Shown here in pieces: positions 8,910-17,583 of a DNA stretch of 64,000 nucleotides. Position numbers and translations under genes: made by a program. The notes below the pieces were generated by a model. It had not been told where the DNA came from. It searched no databases and was given only the letters and a program-made list of their open reading frames with translations. The DNA is from Bacillus massilioanorexius. GTDB taxonomy: Bacteria; Bacillota; Bacilli; Bacillales; DSM-1321. How positions within the stretch are numbered: the first letter of the stretch is position 1; every line of letters begins with the position of its first letter. The stretch spans positions 62,001-126,000 of the forward strand of contig NZ_CABKRX010000094.1 of NCBI RefSeq assembly GCF_902374955.1, in the 5' to 3' direction.

Positions 8910-9118
8910 GTATGATTAGTTCTCGGTGTGATTTTTCTGTAATACAAAAGTTAAAGATTAATAGAAAATACATTGAGTTAAATGGGAAATCAGTGTAAAT
9001 CTGATGCAGCCCCCGCTACTGTAATGCTGATGAAATTGTTATGACCACTGGCAAATTGCTGGGAAGGAACAAGAGTAAAATGACGCTAAGCCAGGAGACC
9101 TGCTTTTCATACGTGATG
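8910..9118 (+). promoter_or_regulatory. Cobalamin riboswitch controlling the cbi operon
   Basis: The plus strand shows AAATGGGAAATCAGTG, GCAGCCCCCGCTACTGTAA and the 3' box TAAGCCAGGAGACCTGC (about 9098-9114), the conserved cobalamin aptamer elements. It lies about 220 nt ahead of cbiW and diverges from the cbiMNQO riboswitch. The 5' edge is approximate. The 8600-8900 stretch between the two riboswitches must hold the two divergent promoters; it is AT-rich and I could not fix hexamers with confidence. Confidence 0.92.
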
Positions 9119-9220
9119 ATCATTACTTTTCGGTGGGAAAGGTAAAAGAGCTACTATTTGTATGAGAATGTCATGGACTTTTTAACGATGTCTCTTTTTC
9201 ATGCTTATAGCTTTTTTATG

Positions 9221-9256
9221 AAACCTTATTCGATAGAGTAAGGTTTTTTCTTTTTT
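9221..9256 (+). terminator. Terminator of the cbi operon riboswitch
   Basis: AAACCTTATTC pairs with GAGTAAGGTTT around GATA, followed by TTTCTTTTTT. Its position between aptamer and first gene makes it the probable attenuator formed when cobalamin is bound. Confidence 0.85.
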
Positions 9257-9337
9257 ACTTTTTATCTGTTCAATCAGAATAAGTAAGACCGAAAAATAGT
9301 CTGGTAAATTTTGAACGAATGAAGGATGGGAAGTTGA

Positions 9338-9703
9338 ATGACAACATGGAATTTAAATGGGACAAGTACTCATTTGTTTATGTGTAATGGTAGCAGTTGC
9401 AATCGAAAAGATGCAGAAGAAGTAACTCTTGCAATACGTGATGAAATTGCAAAACAAGGATTAGATGAACATATTCATACAACAAGAACTCGATGTAATG
9501 GCCGTTGTAAAGATGCGCCTGTCGTAATCGAGTTTCCAAAAGGTCTTTGGTACGGCTCACTAACACCTGAACTTGGTAGAGAAATCGTTCAAAAATACAA
9601 TCAAGAACCAATTATGGATTATGTTAGTTATCAATTTATTGATGGAAAAATGGCTAGAAATCAAAAATATAAAGCGATTAATGGAATCTCTAAGAAAAAA
9701 TAA
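9338..9703 (+). CDS. cbiW: CbiW, thioredoxin-fold [2Fe-2S] ferredoxin-like protein
   Basis: This 121-residue protein opens the cobalamin operon, the position of cbiW in B. megaterium. It has the (2Fe-2S) ferredoxin pattern: HLFMCNGSSCNRKDAEEV (Cys at about 16 and 21) and later TRCNGRCKDAPVVIEFP (Cys at about 54 and 58). These four cysteines would bind a [2Fe-2S] cluster, and the surrounding sequence fits the thioredoxin-like ferredoxin fold. It may supply electrons to an oxygen-sensitive step, for example to CbiH60, encoded next; this role is inferred. It starts at 9338 after GGATGGGAAG. Confidence 0.88.
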   Translation: MTTWNLNGTSTHLFMCNGSSCNRKDAEEVTLAIRDEIAKQGLDEHIHTTRTRCNGRCKDAPVVIEFPKGLWYGSLTPELGREIVQKYNQEPIMDYVSYQFIDGKMARNQKYKAINGISKKK

Positions 9704-9732
9704 GATGTCCGAGACATAAAGGAGTGTTTTCA

Positions 9733-11331
9733 TTGAGCGAAAAAGGCAAATTGTTTTTAGTAGGATTTGGTCCTGGTAATTATGAACATATTACAACACG
9801 GGCAGTCGAAGCAATACGAGAAAGTGATATAGTACTTGGTTACAAAACATATGTCGATCTCATTCAGGGTTTAATCTCTGATAAAACCGTTGTTAGTACA
9901 GGAATGACTGAAGAAGTGAGTCGTGCACAAGAGGCTGTTAAACAAGCGGAACTTGGAAAAAAAGTAGCTGTTATTTCCAGTGGGGATTCTGGTGTATACG
10001 GTATGGCCGGGCTCGTATATGAAGTATTGGTTGAAAAAGGCTGGAAAGAAGAAAGTGGTATCGCAATAGAAATAATACCAGGAATTTCTGCTATAAATTC
10101 CTGTGCATCTTTGTTAGGTGCTCCGATTATGCATGATGCTTGTACAATTTCATTAAGTGATCACCTAACGCCTTGGGAGCTTATTGCCAAAAGAGTAGAT
10201 GCAGCCGGACAAGCGGATTTTGTTATTGCGTTATATAACCCACGTAGTGGTAGGAGAACAAGACAAATTGTGGAAACTCAAAAGATTCTTTTGAAATATC
10301 GCTCACCTGATACACCAGTTGGATTAGTGAAAGGGGGCTACCGTGATACACAATCAGTTGTTATGACTACATTAAGCGACATGCTAAATCATGAAATTGG
10401 AATGCTAACAACAGTCATTATCGGAAATTCTTCCACATTTTTTTATGAAGGTAAAATGATTACACCGAGGGGCTATCAAAGGAAATATACACTTGGTTCG
10501 GAAAAACAACCGTTAAAGCCTCATCAACGTTTAAAGAAGGAAGCAGAACCTTGGGCATTAAATCAAGAAACAGTGATTACAGAGATCATACAAGACAAAA
10601 ACACATCATCGTTAGAAATCGCGTTAGAAGCATTAGCGCTAATTGATGGAGAAAAAAGAGAGTATATACAACCAAAGTTAGAATCCATATTTGAACTTGC
10701 AGTAAGTCCTGGAGTTGCCAATAAACAATTTTCAACTCAGCAAATGTTAACACTTGTTGAAGTTGTAGGAGATAAGGGAACGATGGAATATACTCCAGAT
10801 CATCAAATAGTTCTACGTATCCCAACTGTACAACCAGAGGTTATTACGAAGAAACTTCAAGATGCTGCTTTTTTACTTTCACCAATCGGGGATGTCGTTA
10901 CGATAAAAGCTTGCGATTTCTGCGATGGTGAAAAGGCGGAATCTATCCCATATGCAGAGGAAATTCAAGAATTAGTCGAAGGAATAAGTTTACCTAAACG
11001 ATTAAATATCGGCTTTAACGGTTGTGGTATGGCGTGTTATCAAGCCGTCATGAACGATATAGGAATAGTTTTTAGAAAAGGTAAATTTGATTTGTTTCTT
11101 GGAGCAAAGCCTGTTGGTAGAACAGCACATCCAGGTCAGCCGGTTGAGGAGGGAATTCCTCCTGAACAAATAGTTGGGAAGATAAAAGCTATTATTGACA
11201 ATTATAAGGAAAATGCACATCCAAATGAAAGATTATTTAAGTATTTTAAACGTGTAAAAGAAATTGAAGGATATAAGTTTCAGGATATGTCACCAAAAAT
11301 TGAAATTGCTCCTGCACCTTGTGGAGATTAA
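9733..11331 (+). CDS. cbiH60: CbiH60: cobalt-factor III C17-methyltransferase with Fe-S domain
   Basis: CbiH methylates C17 and contracts the ring, turning cobalt-factor III into cobalt-precorrin-4. The first ~245 residues are the methyltransferase (VGFGPGN near the start, SSGDSGVYGMAG, GISAINSCASLLGAP). The remainder carries a sulfite/nitrite reductase-like domain with CDFCDG and NGCGMACYQ, a likely [4Fe-4S] site. This fusion is the CbiH60 form known from B. megaterium. I start at the TTG at 9733 (532 residues), because AAAGGAG ends eight bases earlier and the GTG at 9724 overlaps that site. It sits between cbiW and cbiX. Confidence 0.92.
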   Translation: MSEKGKLFLVGFGPGNYEHITTRAVEAIRESDIVLGYKTYVDLIQGLISDKTVVSTGMTEEVSRAQEAVKQAELGKKVAVISSGDSGVYGMAGLVYEVLVEKGWKEESGIAIEIIPGISAINSCASLLGAPIMHDACTISLSDHLTPWELIAKRVDAAGQADFVIALYNPRSGRRTRQIVETQKILLKYRSPDTPVGLVKGGYRDTQSVVMTTLSDMLNHEIGMLTTVIIGNSSTFFYEGKMITPRGYQRKYTLGSEKQPLKPHQRLKKEAEPWALNQETVITEIIQDKNTSSLEIALEALALIDGEKREYIQPKLESIFELAVSPGVANKQFSTQQMLTLVEVVGDKGTMEYTPDHQIVLRIPTVQPEVITKKLQDAAFLLSPIGDVVTIKACDFCDGEKAESIPYAEEIQELVEGISLPKRLNIGFNGCGMACYQAVMNDIGIVFRKGKFDLFLGAKPVGRTAHPGQPVEEGIPPEQIVGKIKAIIDNYKENAHPNERLFKYFKRVKEIEGYKFQDMSPKIEIAPAPCGD

Positions 11332-11346
11332 AGGGGGAAATGAAAT

Positions 11347-12234
11347 ATGAAGGCTGTCTTATTTGTAGGTCATGGAAGTCAATTAAAAGAAGGAAATCAA
11401 GAAGTCAGTGCATTTGTTGAAAAAATGCTACCAACTATGGATGGAAATTTAATAGTAGAAACTTGCTTTTTGGAGTTTGAAACACCGAATATTCCACAAG
11501 GAATTGCTGCATGTGTGAATAGAGGAGCAACAGATATTCATGTAATTCCGATTATTTTGTTACCAGCTGGTCATTCGAAAATTCATATCCCAGCGGCAAT
11601 TGACGAGGCAAAGGAAAAGTATCCGAATGTGAACTTTACATATGGTAGACCTATTGGAGTACATGAGCAGATTCTTGAAATACTAACATCTCGCTTACAA
11701 GAAGCAGGTCTAGATATAAATGTTAACCATGAAGAGACTGCTATTCTATTAATCGCTAGAGGAGGAAGTGATCCTGATGCCAATAGTGATTTTTACAAAA
11801 TTTCAAGATTACTTTGGGAGAAGTTAGATGTAAAGTATATTGAAAATGCATTTATGGGTGTAACATCTCCTTCTGTAGATGAAGGAATAGAGCGTTGCTT
11901 AAAACTAGGTGCCAAAAAAATTATCATGCTTCCTTATTTCTTGTTCACTGGTGTTTTAATGGAAAGAATGGCTGATTGGAAGGATATCTATGAAAAGCAG
12001 TATCCAGAATGTGAATTCGTTTTAGCTGAATATTTTGGTTACGATCCTAAGCTGCAAATTATTTTACAAGACCGTGTGGCTGAGGCTTTACAAGGAACTG
12101 TAAAAATGAACTGTGATACTTGTAAATATCGAATTGATGCGATGGAGTTTGTTGACCATCATCATCACCATGATCATTCCCACCATCACCATCACCATCA
12201 TGAACATCATGATAAAACGGAGTCGGTGAAATGA
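11347..12234 (+). CDS. cbiX: Sirohydrochlorin cobaltochelatase CbiX, His-rich long form
   Basis: CbiX inserts Co(II) into sirohydrochlorin, committing it to the anaerobic B12 route. The 295-residue protein shows two related chelatase halves: LFVGHGSQLKEGNQEV with the catalytic His near residue 9, and AILLIARGGSDPDANSDFYK at about 138. The C-terminus has MNCDTCKYR, matching the Met-x-Cys-x-x-Cys site that holds an Fe-S cluster in the B. megaterium enzyme, then a stretch with about 19 histidines (about 268-290) likely to bind metal. The stop overlaps the cbiJ start (ATGA). Assignment is secure. Confidence 0.95.
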   Translation: MKAVLFVGHGSQLKEGNQEVSAFVEKMLPTMDGNLIVETCFLEFETPNIPQGIAACVNRGATDIHVIPIILLPAGHSKIHIPAAIDEAKEKYPNVNFTYGRPIGVHEQILEILTSRLQEAGLDINVNHEETAILLIARGGSDPDANSDFYKISRLLWEKLDVKYIENAFMGVTSPSVDEGIERCLKLGAKKIIMLPYFLFTGVLMERMADWKDIYEKQYPECEFVLAEYFGYDPKLQIILQDRVAEALQGTVKMNCDTCKYRIDAMEFVDHHHHHDHSHHHHHHHEHHDKTESVK

Positions 12235-13007
12235 TTTTATTTTTAGCAGGTACTAGTGATGCAAGAGAATTAGCCATTTCCATAGAAGCAGAAGGGTATC
12301 CAGTTTTGGCTACGGTCGTAACTGAATCGGCTGCTAATAGCTTGAAAGCAGAGGGCTTGCATGTTCATATTGGTCGATTAACAGCTGAAGATATGGAAGA
12401 GATGATTCGTAAAAAAAACTTTAAAGCCATTGTGGATGCAAGCCACCCATTTGCTGAAGAAACATCAAAAAATGCTCTTCTAGCAGCAGAATTAGCGAAT
12501 GTTCCTTATTTTCGCTACGAAAGAGAAATACAGAGTTTTAAAGATGATAAGCTAATAATCGTGAAAAATTATGAGGAAGCGGCAAATTTAGCTGCCGAAA
12601 AACGCGGTGTTATTATGCTGACGACTGGTAGCAAAACACTGCATATTTTTACAGAAAAGTTACTAGGTTTAGAAAATACTAGACTGCTAGCAAGAATGTT
12701 GCCGCGCTTAGATAATATGGAAAAATGTCAAGAGCTTGGTGTGGAGCAAAAGAATATCATTGCCATCCAAGGGCCATTTTCTAAGGATTTAAATAAGGCT
12801 TTATTTGAAAACTACGGTGTCACGCTCATGATTACAAAAGAAAGTGGAAAAGTTGGTTCGGTGGACGAAAAGCTAGAGGCAGCTTCAGAAAATGGAATCG
12901 AAACGATTATGATTTCACGTCCAAAAGTAGAATACGTTAACGTCTATTCAGATTTTGTAGATATGATTGCTGCGATAAAAAGTCAAGTTAGCCAGAAAAA
13001 GCATTAG
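12231..13007 (+). CDS. cbiJ: Cobalt-precorrin-6A reductase CbiJ
   Basis: CbiJ uses NADH to reduce the corrin macrocycle of cobalt-precorrin-6A. The 258-residue protein begins ILFLAGTSDARELA, the nucleotide-binding start of the CbiJ/CobK family, and contains IVDASHPFAEETSKNA (about 66-82) and IIAIQGPFSKDLNKALFENYG (about 178-198), both conserved. The ATG overlaps the cbiX stop by four bases, suggesting coupled translation. It is followed by an unusual repetitive spacer before cbiC. Confidence 0.93.
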   Translation: MILFLAGTSDARELAISIEAEGYPVLATVVTESAANSLKAEGLHVHIGRLTAEDMEEMIRKKNFKAIVDASHPFAEETSKNALLAAELANVPYFRYEREIQSFKDDKLIIVKNYEEAANLAAEKRGVIMLTTGSKTLHIFTEKLLGLENTRLLARMLPRLDNMEKCQELGVEQKNIIAIQGPFSKDLNKALFENYGVTLMITKESGKVGSVDEKLEAASENGIETIMISRPKVEYVNVYSDFVDMIAAIKSQVSQKKH

Positions 13008-13013
13008 ATTAGG

Positions 13014-13105
13014 AAGTTGAATCAAATAGTAGAAAAGTTGAATCATTTTCTCTTGAAGTTGAAACAGTTTCATAAAAAGTTGAATGAGTTGATCTCAAAG
13101 TTGAA
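13014..13105 (+). repeat. 21-bp periodic repeat between cbiJ and cbiC
   Basis: The octamer AAGTTGAA occurs five times at 13014, 13035, 13056, 13077 and 13098, exactly 21 bp apart, with diverged sequence between. The region is open in the cbiC frame from a TTG at 13017 and would encode heptads of the type KLNxxxx, that is, an amphipathic coiled coil of about 32 residues. It is either an N-terminal extension of CbiC or untranslated spacer. Confidence 0.85.
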
Positions 13106-13154
13106 ACGAATCAATCAAAAGGCAATGGTTTTCATTGAGAAAGGGGAAATACAA

Positions 13155-13802
13155 TTGGATTTTCGTACAGAATTTAAACCATTAACAGTACAACCACAAC
13201 AAATAGAAGGAATTAGTTTTGACATTATAACAGAAGAAATAGGGGAACATCCTTTTTCACCTGAACAATACAAAGTAGTTCAGCGAATTATTCATGCTTC
13301 AGCTGATTTTGAACTAGGTAGAAGTGTTCTCTTTCATCCGAATGCCATTAAAGCCGGAGTAGAGGCTATTAGAAAAGGTAGAAATGTGATTGCAGATGTA
13401 CAAATGATTCAAGGGGGAGTTAGTAAACCGCGAATTGCGAAGTATGGTGGCGAGGTAAAAGTATATATTTCCGATGAAGATGTCATGAAAGAAGCAAAGC
13501 GTTTAAACACAACACGTGCCATAATCTCGATGCGAAAAGCATTAGAAGAAAATGAAGGTGGTATTTATGCAATTGGAAATGCACCGACAGCTTTATTGGA
13601 ACTAATTCGACTAGTGAAAGAAGGGGTAGCAAAACCAGATTTAATTATTGGTTTACCTGTAGGGTTTGTATCAGCTGCTGAATCGAAAGAGGAGTTGGCT
13701 AAATTAGATATACCATTCATTACGAATATTGGTCGTAAAGGTGGTAGTACAGTAACGGTAGCTGCGATTAATGCTATTTCTCTATTAGCCGATCAAAAAT
13801 AA
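13155..13802 (+). CDS. cbiC: Cobalt-precorrin-8 methylmutase CbiC
   Basis: CbiC moves the C11 methyl group to C12, giving cobyrinic acid. With the TTG at 13155 the product is 215 residues, the usual size, and begins (M)DFRTEFKPL. An AAAGGGG site lies eight bases upstream. Family motifs are SADFELGRSVLFHPNAI with the methylmutase His in VQRIIHASADFE (about 45), MIQGGVSKPRI, AIGNAPTALLEL and GLPVGFVSAAESKE. An in-frame TTG at 13017 would add 46 residues made of coiled-coil heptads; its ribosome site is weaker, so I treat that as an alternative. The cbiD ATG follows the stop directly. Confidence 0.9.
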   Translation: MDFRTEFKPLTVQPQQIEGISFDIITEEIGEHPFSPEQYKVVQRIIHASADFELGRSVLFHPNAIKAGVEAIRKGRNVIADVQMIQGGVSKPRIAKYGGEVKVYISDEDVMKEAKRLNTTRAIISMRKALEENEGGIYAIGNAPTALLELIRLVKEGVAKPDLIIGLPVGFVSAAESKEELAKLDIPFITNIGRKGGSTVTVAAINAISLLADQK

Positions 13803-14915
13803 ATGCAAAAAAAAGAAAGAAAAGATCCATCAAAAATGCGACATGGATATACAACAGGAGCTTGCGCAACAGCAGTAACAAAAGCAGCATTACTTGCACT
13901 AATTACGGGAGAAAATCAATCTGATGTAACGATTCATTTACCAGTTGGAAAAAAAGCAACATTTCTAATTGAAAAATACGAACGAAATGAGGAATGTGTT
14001 ACAGCTGAAACGATAAAAGATGCTGGAGATGATCCTGATGCAACCCATAAAGCATTAATCGTTTCAACTGTACATTGGATTAATGAGCCGGGAATTGTAT
14101 TAGACGGTGGAATTGGGGTAGGCAGAGTGACAAAGCCTGGTTTACCCATTCCGGTAGGTGAAGCAGCAATTAATCCGGTTCCACGAAAGATGATTTATGA
14201 AACTGTTCAAGAAGTAATGGAAGAATACGATGTGTCAAAAGGAGTTAAAGTGGTCATCTCGGTTCCAGATGGTGAAGAAATTGCTAAGAAGACGTTGAAT
14301 GGCCGTTTAGGTATTGTAGGAGGAATATCCATTTTAGGAACAAGAGGTACCGTTGTTCCTTTTTCAAGTTCAGCTTATATGGCTAGTATAGTTCAGGCTA
14401 TTAGTGTTGCCTTGGCGAATGGTTGTGAACATTTGGTGTTCACTACAGGTGGACGAAGTGAAAAATATGCCATGAGTCTTTATCCAGAATTACAAGAAGA
14501 GGCATTCATTGAAATGGGGGACTTTGTGGGTTTTTCAATGAAGCAGTGCAAAAAGCAGGGAGTAAAAAAGGTGTCTCTAGTTGGGATGATGGGGAAATTT
14601 TCGAAGGTAGCACAAGGAGTTATGATGGTTCACTCAAAAAGCGCACCTGTTGATTTTCATTTTTTAGCAAAAGTGGCAAAGGAAGCGGGAGCGGATGATG
14701 CTTTGTTAGAGGAAATATCGCTAGCAAATACAGCCTCTCAAGTAGGAGATTTGATGCTTGAAAATGGCTATACACACTTTTTTGATCAATTAAGTGCGTA
14801 CTGCTGTCACTCGATTTTGAAAGAAGTGAAAGGTGGTCTTAACTGTTCTACTGCCATCTATTCCATGAAAGGACAATTATTAGGAAGGGCTGTTGACATT
14901 GACACAATCAATTAA
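13803..14915 (+). CDS. cbiD: Cobalt-precorrin-5B C1-methyltransferase CbiD
   Basis: CbiD methylates C1 of cobalt-precorrin-5B in the anaerobic pathway. The 370-residue protein carries the hallmark MRHGYTTGACATAVTKAAL (about 12-30), KDAGDDPDATHKALI, GGIGVGRVTKPGL and VFTTGGRSEKYAM. Unlike the other pathway methyltransferases it lacks the SUMT fold. Its ATG directly abuts the cbiC stop and its end overlaps cbiET, consistent with one polycistronic message. Confidence 0.95.
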   Translation: MQKKERKDPSKMRHGYTTGACATAVTKAALLALITGENQSDVTIHLPVGKKATFLIEKYERNEECVTAETIKDAGDDPDATHKALIVSTVHWINEPGIVLDGGIGVGRVTKPGLPIPVGEAAINPVPRKMIYETVQEVMEEYDVSKGVKVVISVPDGEEIAKKTLNGRLGIVGGISILGTRGTVVPFSSSAYMASIVQAISVALANGCEHLVFTTGGRSEKYAMSLYPELQEEAFIEMGDFVGFSMKQCKKQGVKKVSLVGMMGKFSKVAQGVMMVHSKSAPVDFHFLAKVAKEAGADDALLEEISLANTASQVGDLMLENGYTHFFDQLSAYCCHSILKEVKGGLNCSTAIYSMKGQLLGRAVDIDTIN

Positions 14916-16113
14916 GCTAATCGGTATTGGTGATAACGGTACAGAAAGCTTGTTACCGTTATACAAAAAATGGATTGATGAATGTGAAGTATTAGTTGGC
15001 GGTGAGCGAGCTCTTTCTTTTTTTCCAAAATTCAAGGGCGAAAAGGTCATCATTAAAGGTGGACTGAAGCAATTAACAGAACGTCTTTTGCAGGAAAAAA
15101 AGCCAACGGTTATTCTCGCTTCAGGTGATCCGTTATTTTATGGAATAGGAAGCTATTTATCTAAACATATTAAGCTCGATATCTATCCTTATTTAAGCTC
15201 GATACAAGTAGCTTTCTCTAGAATAGGAGAATCATGGCAGGATGCTTATTTCACAAGTGTTCACGGAAGAAGTATAAAGGGATTAGCACAAAGAATAGAT
15301 GGCTATTCGAAAATTGTGCTTTTAACAGATAATCAAAACACACCCAATGCCATTGCAGACTATTTGTTAAAATTTGGCATGATTGAATACCGTGCTTTCG
15401 TTGCGGAAAATTTAGAATCCATCAATGAAAAATGTGGTTGGTATGAACTTGAAGAGATGAAGCAAGAGAACTTTTCTCCGTTAAATATTCTCATTTTGAA
15501 AAAAGAAAAAGATTGTAAAGAGTGGTCCTTAGGTATAGAAGATGAAGAGTTTTCTCAACGTAAACCCGATAAAGGATTAATAACCAAAAAAGACATTCGT
15601 GTTTTAAGCCTATCATATATGAATCTTAAAAAGGATAGCATCGTTTGGGATGTAGGAACTTGTACTGGCTCAATGGCCATTGAAGCAGCCAAAATTGCTC
15701 GTGAAGGCCAAGTGTTTGCAATTGAAAAAAATGAAGCTGATCTTGACAATTGTATGCTCAATCAACAAAAGTTTCGTGTGGATCTCACGGCCATACATGG
15801 AAAAGCTCCAGAAGGGTTAGAAATGTTTCCTGATCCAGATGCCATATTTATAGGAGGCACTGGCGGTGAAATGAATGAGCTTATTCAAGTGTGTTGTTCA
15901 CGACTGAAAAAAGGAGGCCGCATTGTTTTAAATGCAGTCACTATTGAAAATTTATATTTAGCTAATCAAGCTTTCAATCAAGCAGGATTTGATACTTCTG
16001 TAACGCATACTCAAATTTCAAAAAGTAAACCTATTTTACAAATGAATCGTTTTGTTCCTTTAAATCCGGTTTATATCATTTCAGCAGAAAGAAAGGAAGG
16101 AAACAATGAGTAA
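14893..16113 (+). CDS. cbiET: CbiET fusion: precorrin C5,C15-methyltransferase/decarboxylase
   Basis: The 406-residue protein fuses CbiE (about 1-200, C5 methylation, GIGDNGTESLLPLY and ILASGDPLFYGIGSYL) with CbiT (about 205-400, C15 methylation and C12 decarboxylation). The CbiT half shows the SAM site VWDVGTCTGSMAIEAA and DAIFIGGTGGEMNEL. The same fusion occurs in B. megaterium. The start is TTG, either 14893 or 14899; GGAAGG at 14883 is closer to ideal spacing for 14899. It overlaps cbiD by about 20 bases and cbiL by 8. Confidence 0.93.
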   Translation: MTLTQSIKLIGIGDNGTESLLPLYKKWIDECEVLVGGERALSFFPKFKGEKVIIKGGLKQLTERLLQEKKPTVILASGDPLFYGIGSYLSKHIKLDIYPYLSSIQVAFSRIGESWQDAYFTSVHGRSIKGLAQRIDGYSKIVLLTDNQNTPNAIADYLLKFGMIEYRAFVAENLESINEKCGWYELEEMKQENFSPLNILILKKEKDCKEWSLGIEDEEFSQRKPDKGLITKKDIRVLSLSYMNLKKDSIVWDVGTCTGSMAIEAAKIAREGQVFAIEKNEADLDNCMLNQQKFRVDLTAIHGKAPEGLEMFPDPDAIFIGGTGGEMNELIQVCCSRLKKGGRIVLNAVTIENLYLANQAFNQAGFDTSVTHTQISKSKPILQMNRFVPLNPVYIISAERKEGNNE

Positions 16114-16813
16114 TCTTGGTACATTGTTTGGTCTAGGAGTAGGTCCTGGTGATCCTGAGTTAATTACAGTTAAAGCTTTCCGCAAAATTACGGAATCACA
16201 AGTAATTGCCTATCCGAAAAAAAGAAAAGGTAGTAAGAGTTATGCACAGAAGATTTGTGATGTCTATCTCAATACTGCAGAGAAAGAGATGCTTGGCCTT
16301 GTTTTCCCGATGACGAAGCATAAAGAAACGCTTGAGCGTGAATGGAATCAAGCTGTTGAACTTGTATGGGAGAAACTAGAACAAGGAAAAGATGTGGCGT
16401 TTTTAACAGAAGGTGACCCCATGCTATACAGCACCTTTATTCATATGATGAATTTGATGACAGCGTTACATCCTGAGGTAAAGATTGAAGTTGTACCAGG
16501 TATTTCATCAGTTCTAGGAGTAGCCTCTCGACTTTCCATTCCACTTGCTGATGGTGATGACCATGTTGCGATTATTCCGGCAACTGATAATTATGAAGAA
16601 ATGAAAAAAGTAATCGAGAATCATGACTGCGTTATTTTTATTAAAGTAGCTAAAGTGATAGATTTAATGCTTTCTGTTTTAAGAGATTTACAATTAATGG
16701 ATAAAGCGTCGGTTGTTACGAAAGTGACTTCTGATGAAGAAATAATATGGGATATCCGCGAATTAGATGGTGTGGAACTTGAATATTTAACGTTAATGGT
16801 GGTGAGAAAATGA
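16106..16813 (+). CDS. cbiL: Cobalt-factor II C20-methyltransferase CbiL
   Basis: CbiL adds the C20 methyl to cobalt-factor II, the first methylation after cobalt insertion. The 235-residue protein has the SUMT-type features FGLGVGPGDPELITVKAFR (about 8-26), the VAFLTEGDPMLYSTF segment (about 98-112) and VEVVPGISSVLGVASRLSIPLADGDD-like sequence around 130-155. The ATG has AAGGAAGGAAAC upstream inside cbiET and the stop overlaps cbiF (ATGA). Confidence 0.94.
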   Translation: MSNLGTLFGLGVGPGDPELITVKAFRKITESQVIAYPKKRKGSKSYAQKICDVYLNTAEKEMLGLVFPMTKHKETLEREWNQAVELVWEKLEQGKDVAFLTEGDPMLYSTFIHMMNLMTALHPEVKIEVVPGISSVLGVASRLSIPLADGDDHVAIIPATDNYEEMKKVIENHDCVIFIKVAKVIDLMLSVLRDLQLMDKASVVTKVTSDEEIIWDIRELDGVELEYLTLMVVRK

Positions 16814-17583
16814 AAATTTACATTGTTGGAGCAGGACCAGGTGACCCGGATTTAATCACTGTTAAAGGATTAAATATTCTTCAAACGGTTGATGTCATAT
16901 TATATACGGATTCATTGGTTAATGATGAATTAATTGCAAAGGCAAAGCCAGATGCAGAAGTGTTAAAAACAGCAGGTATGCATTTACAGGAAATAGTTGA
17001 GATCATGGTTAACCGTGTTCGAGCAGGAAAAAAAGTTGCCAGAATACATACAGGAGATCCAGCGATGTATGGAGCTATCATGGAACAAATTTCTCTTTTA
17101 AAAACAGCAGGTATTGGCTACGAAATTATTCCAGGCGTTAGTTCAGTTTTTGCTTCAGCAGCAGCTATAGGAGCAGAGTTAACCATTCCAGATTTAACCC
17201 AGACGGTCATTTTGACTAGAGCAGAAGGACGTACTCCCGTACCGGAGTTTGAAAAGTTACAAGAATTAGCGAAGCATCATTGTACAATTGCGATGTTTTT
17301 AAGTGCAACATTAACCAAAAAAATAATGAAAGAGCTACAAGCAGCTGGATGGAGTGAGGAGACACCCATAGCTGTCATTCAACGTGCCACTTGGCCAGAC
17401 CAAAAAATTGTCCGTACAACATTAGCACATTTAGATGAAGATATGCGAAAGAATGGGATTCGTAAGCATGCGATGATACTTGCTGGATGGGCATTGGATC
17501 CAGGTATTCACGATAAAGACTACCGTTCTAAGCTTTATGATGCAACTTTTACTCATGGTTTTAGAAAAGGTGTGAAAGCATGA
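16810..17583 (+). CDS. cbiF: Cobalt-precorrin-4 C11-methyltransferase CbiF
   Basis: CbiF methylates C11 of cobalt-precorrin-4. The 257-residue SUMT-fold protein starts IYIVGAGPGDPDLITVKGL, with VARIHTGDPAMYGAIMEQI (about 77-95) and IIPGVSSVFASAAAIGAELTIP (about 107-128), the typical CbiF/CobM pattern. Start and stop both overlap neighbours by four bases, so translation is probably coupled from cbiL through cbiG. Confidence 0.95.
   Translation: MKIYIVGAGPGDPDLITVKGLNILQTVDVILYTDSLVNDELIAKAKPDAEVLKTAGMHLQEIVEIMVNRVRAGKKVARIHTGDPAMYGAIMEQISLLKTAGIGYEIIPGVSSVFASAAAIGAELTIPDLTQTVILTRAEGRTPVPEFEKLQELAKHHCTIAMFLSATLTKKIMKELQAAGWSEETPIAVIQRATWPDQKIVRTTLAHLDEDMRKNGIRKHAMILAGWALDPGIHDKDYRSKLYDATFTHGFRKGVKA

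Noticed and set aside
13017..13154. TTG 13017 as the main cbiC start
   Set aside because: Its ribosome site is weak and the extension exceeds the usual CbiC length; TTG 13155 has AAAGGGG at good spacing. Kept as an alternative because the frame stays open.
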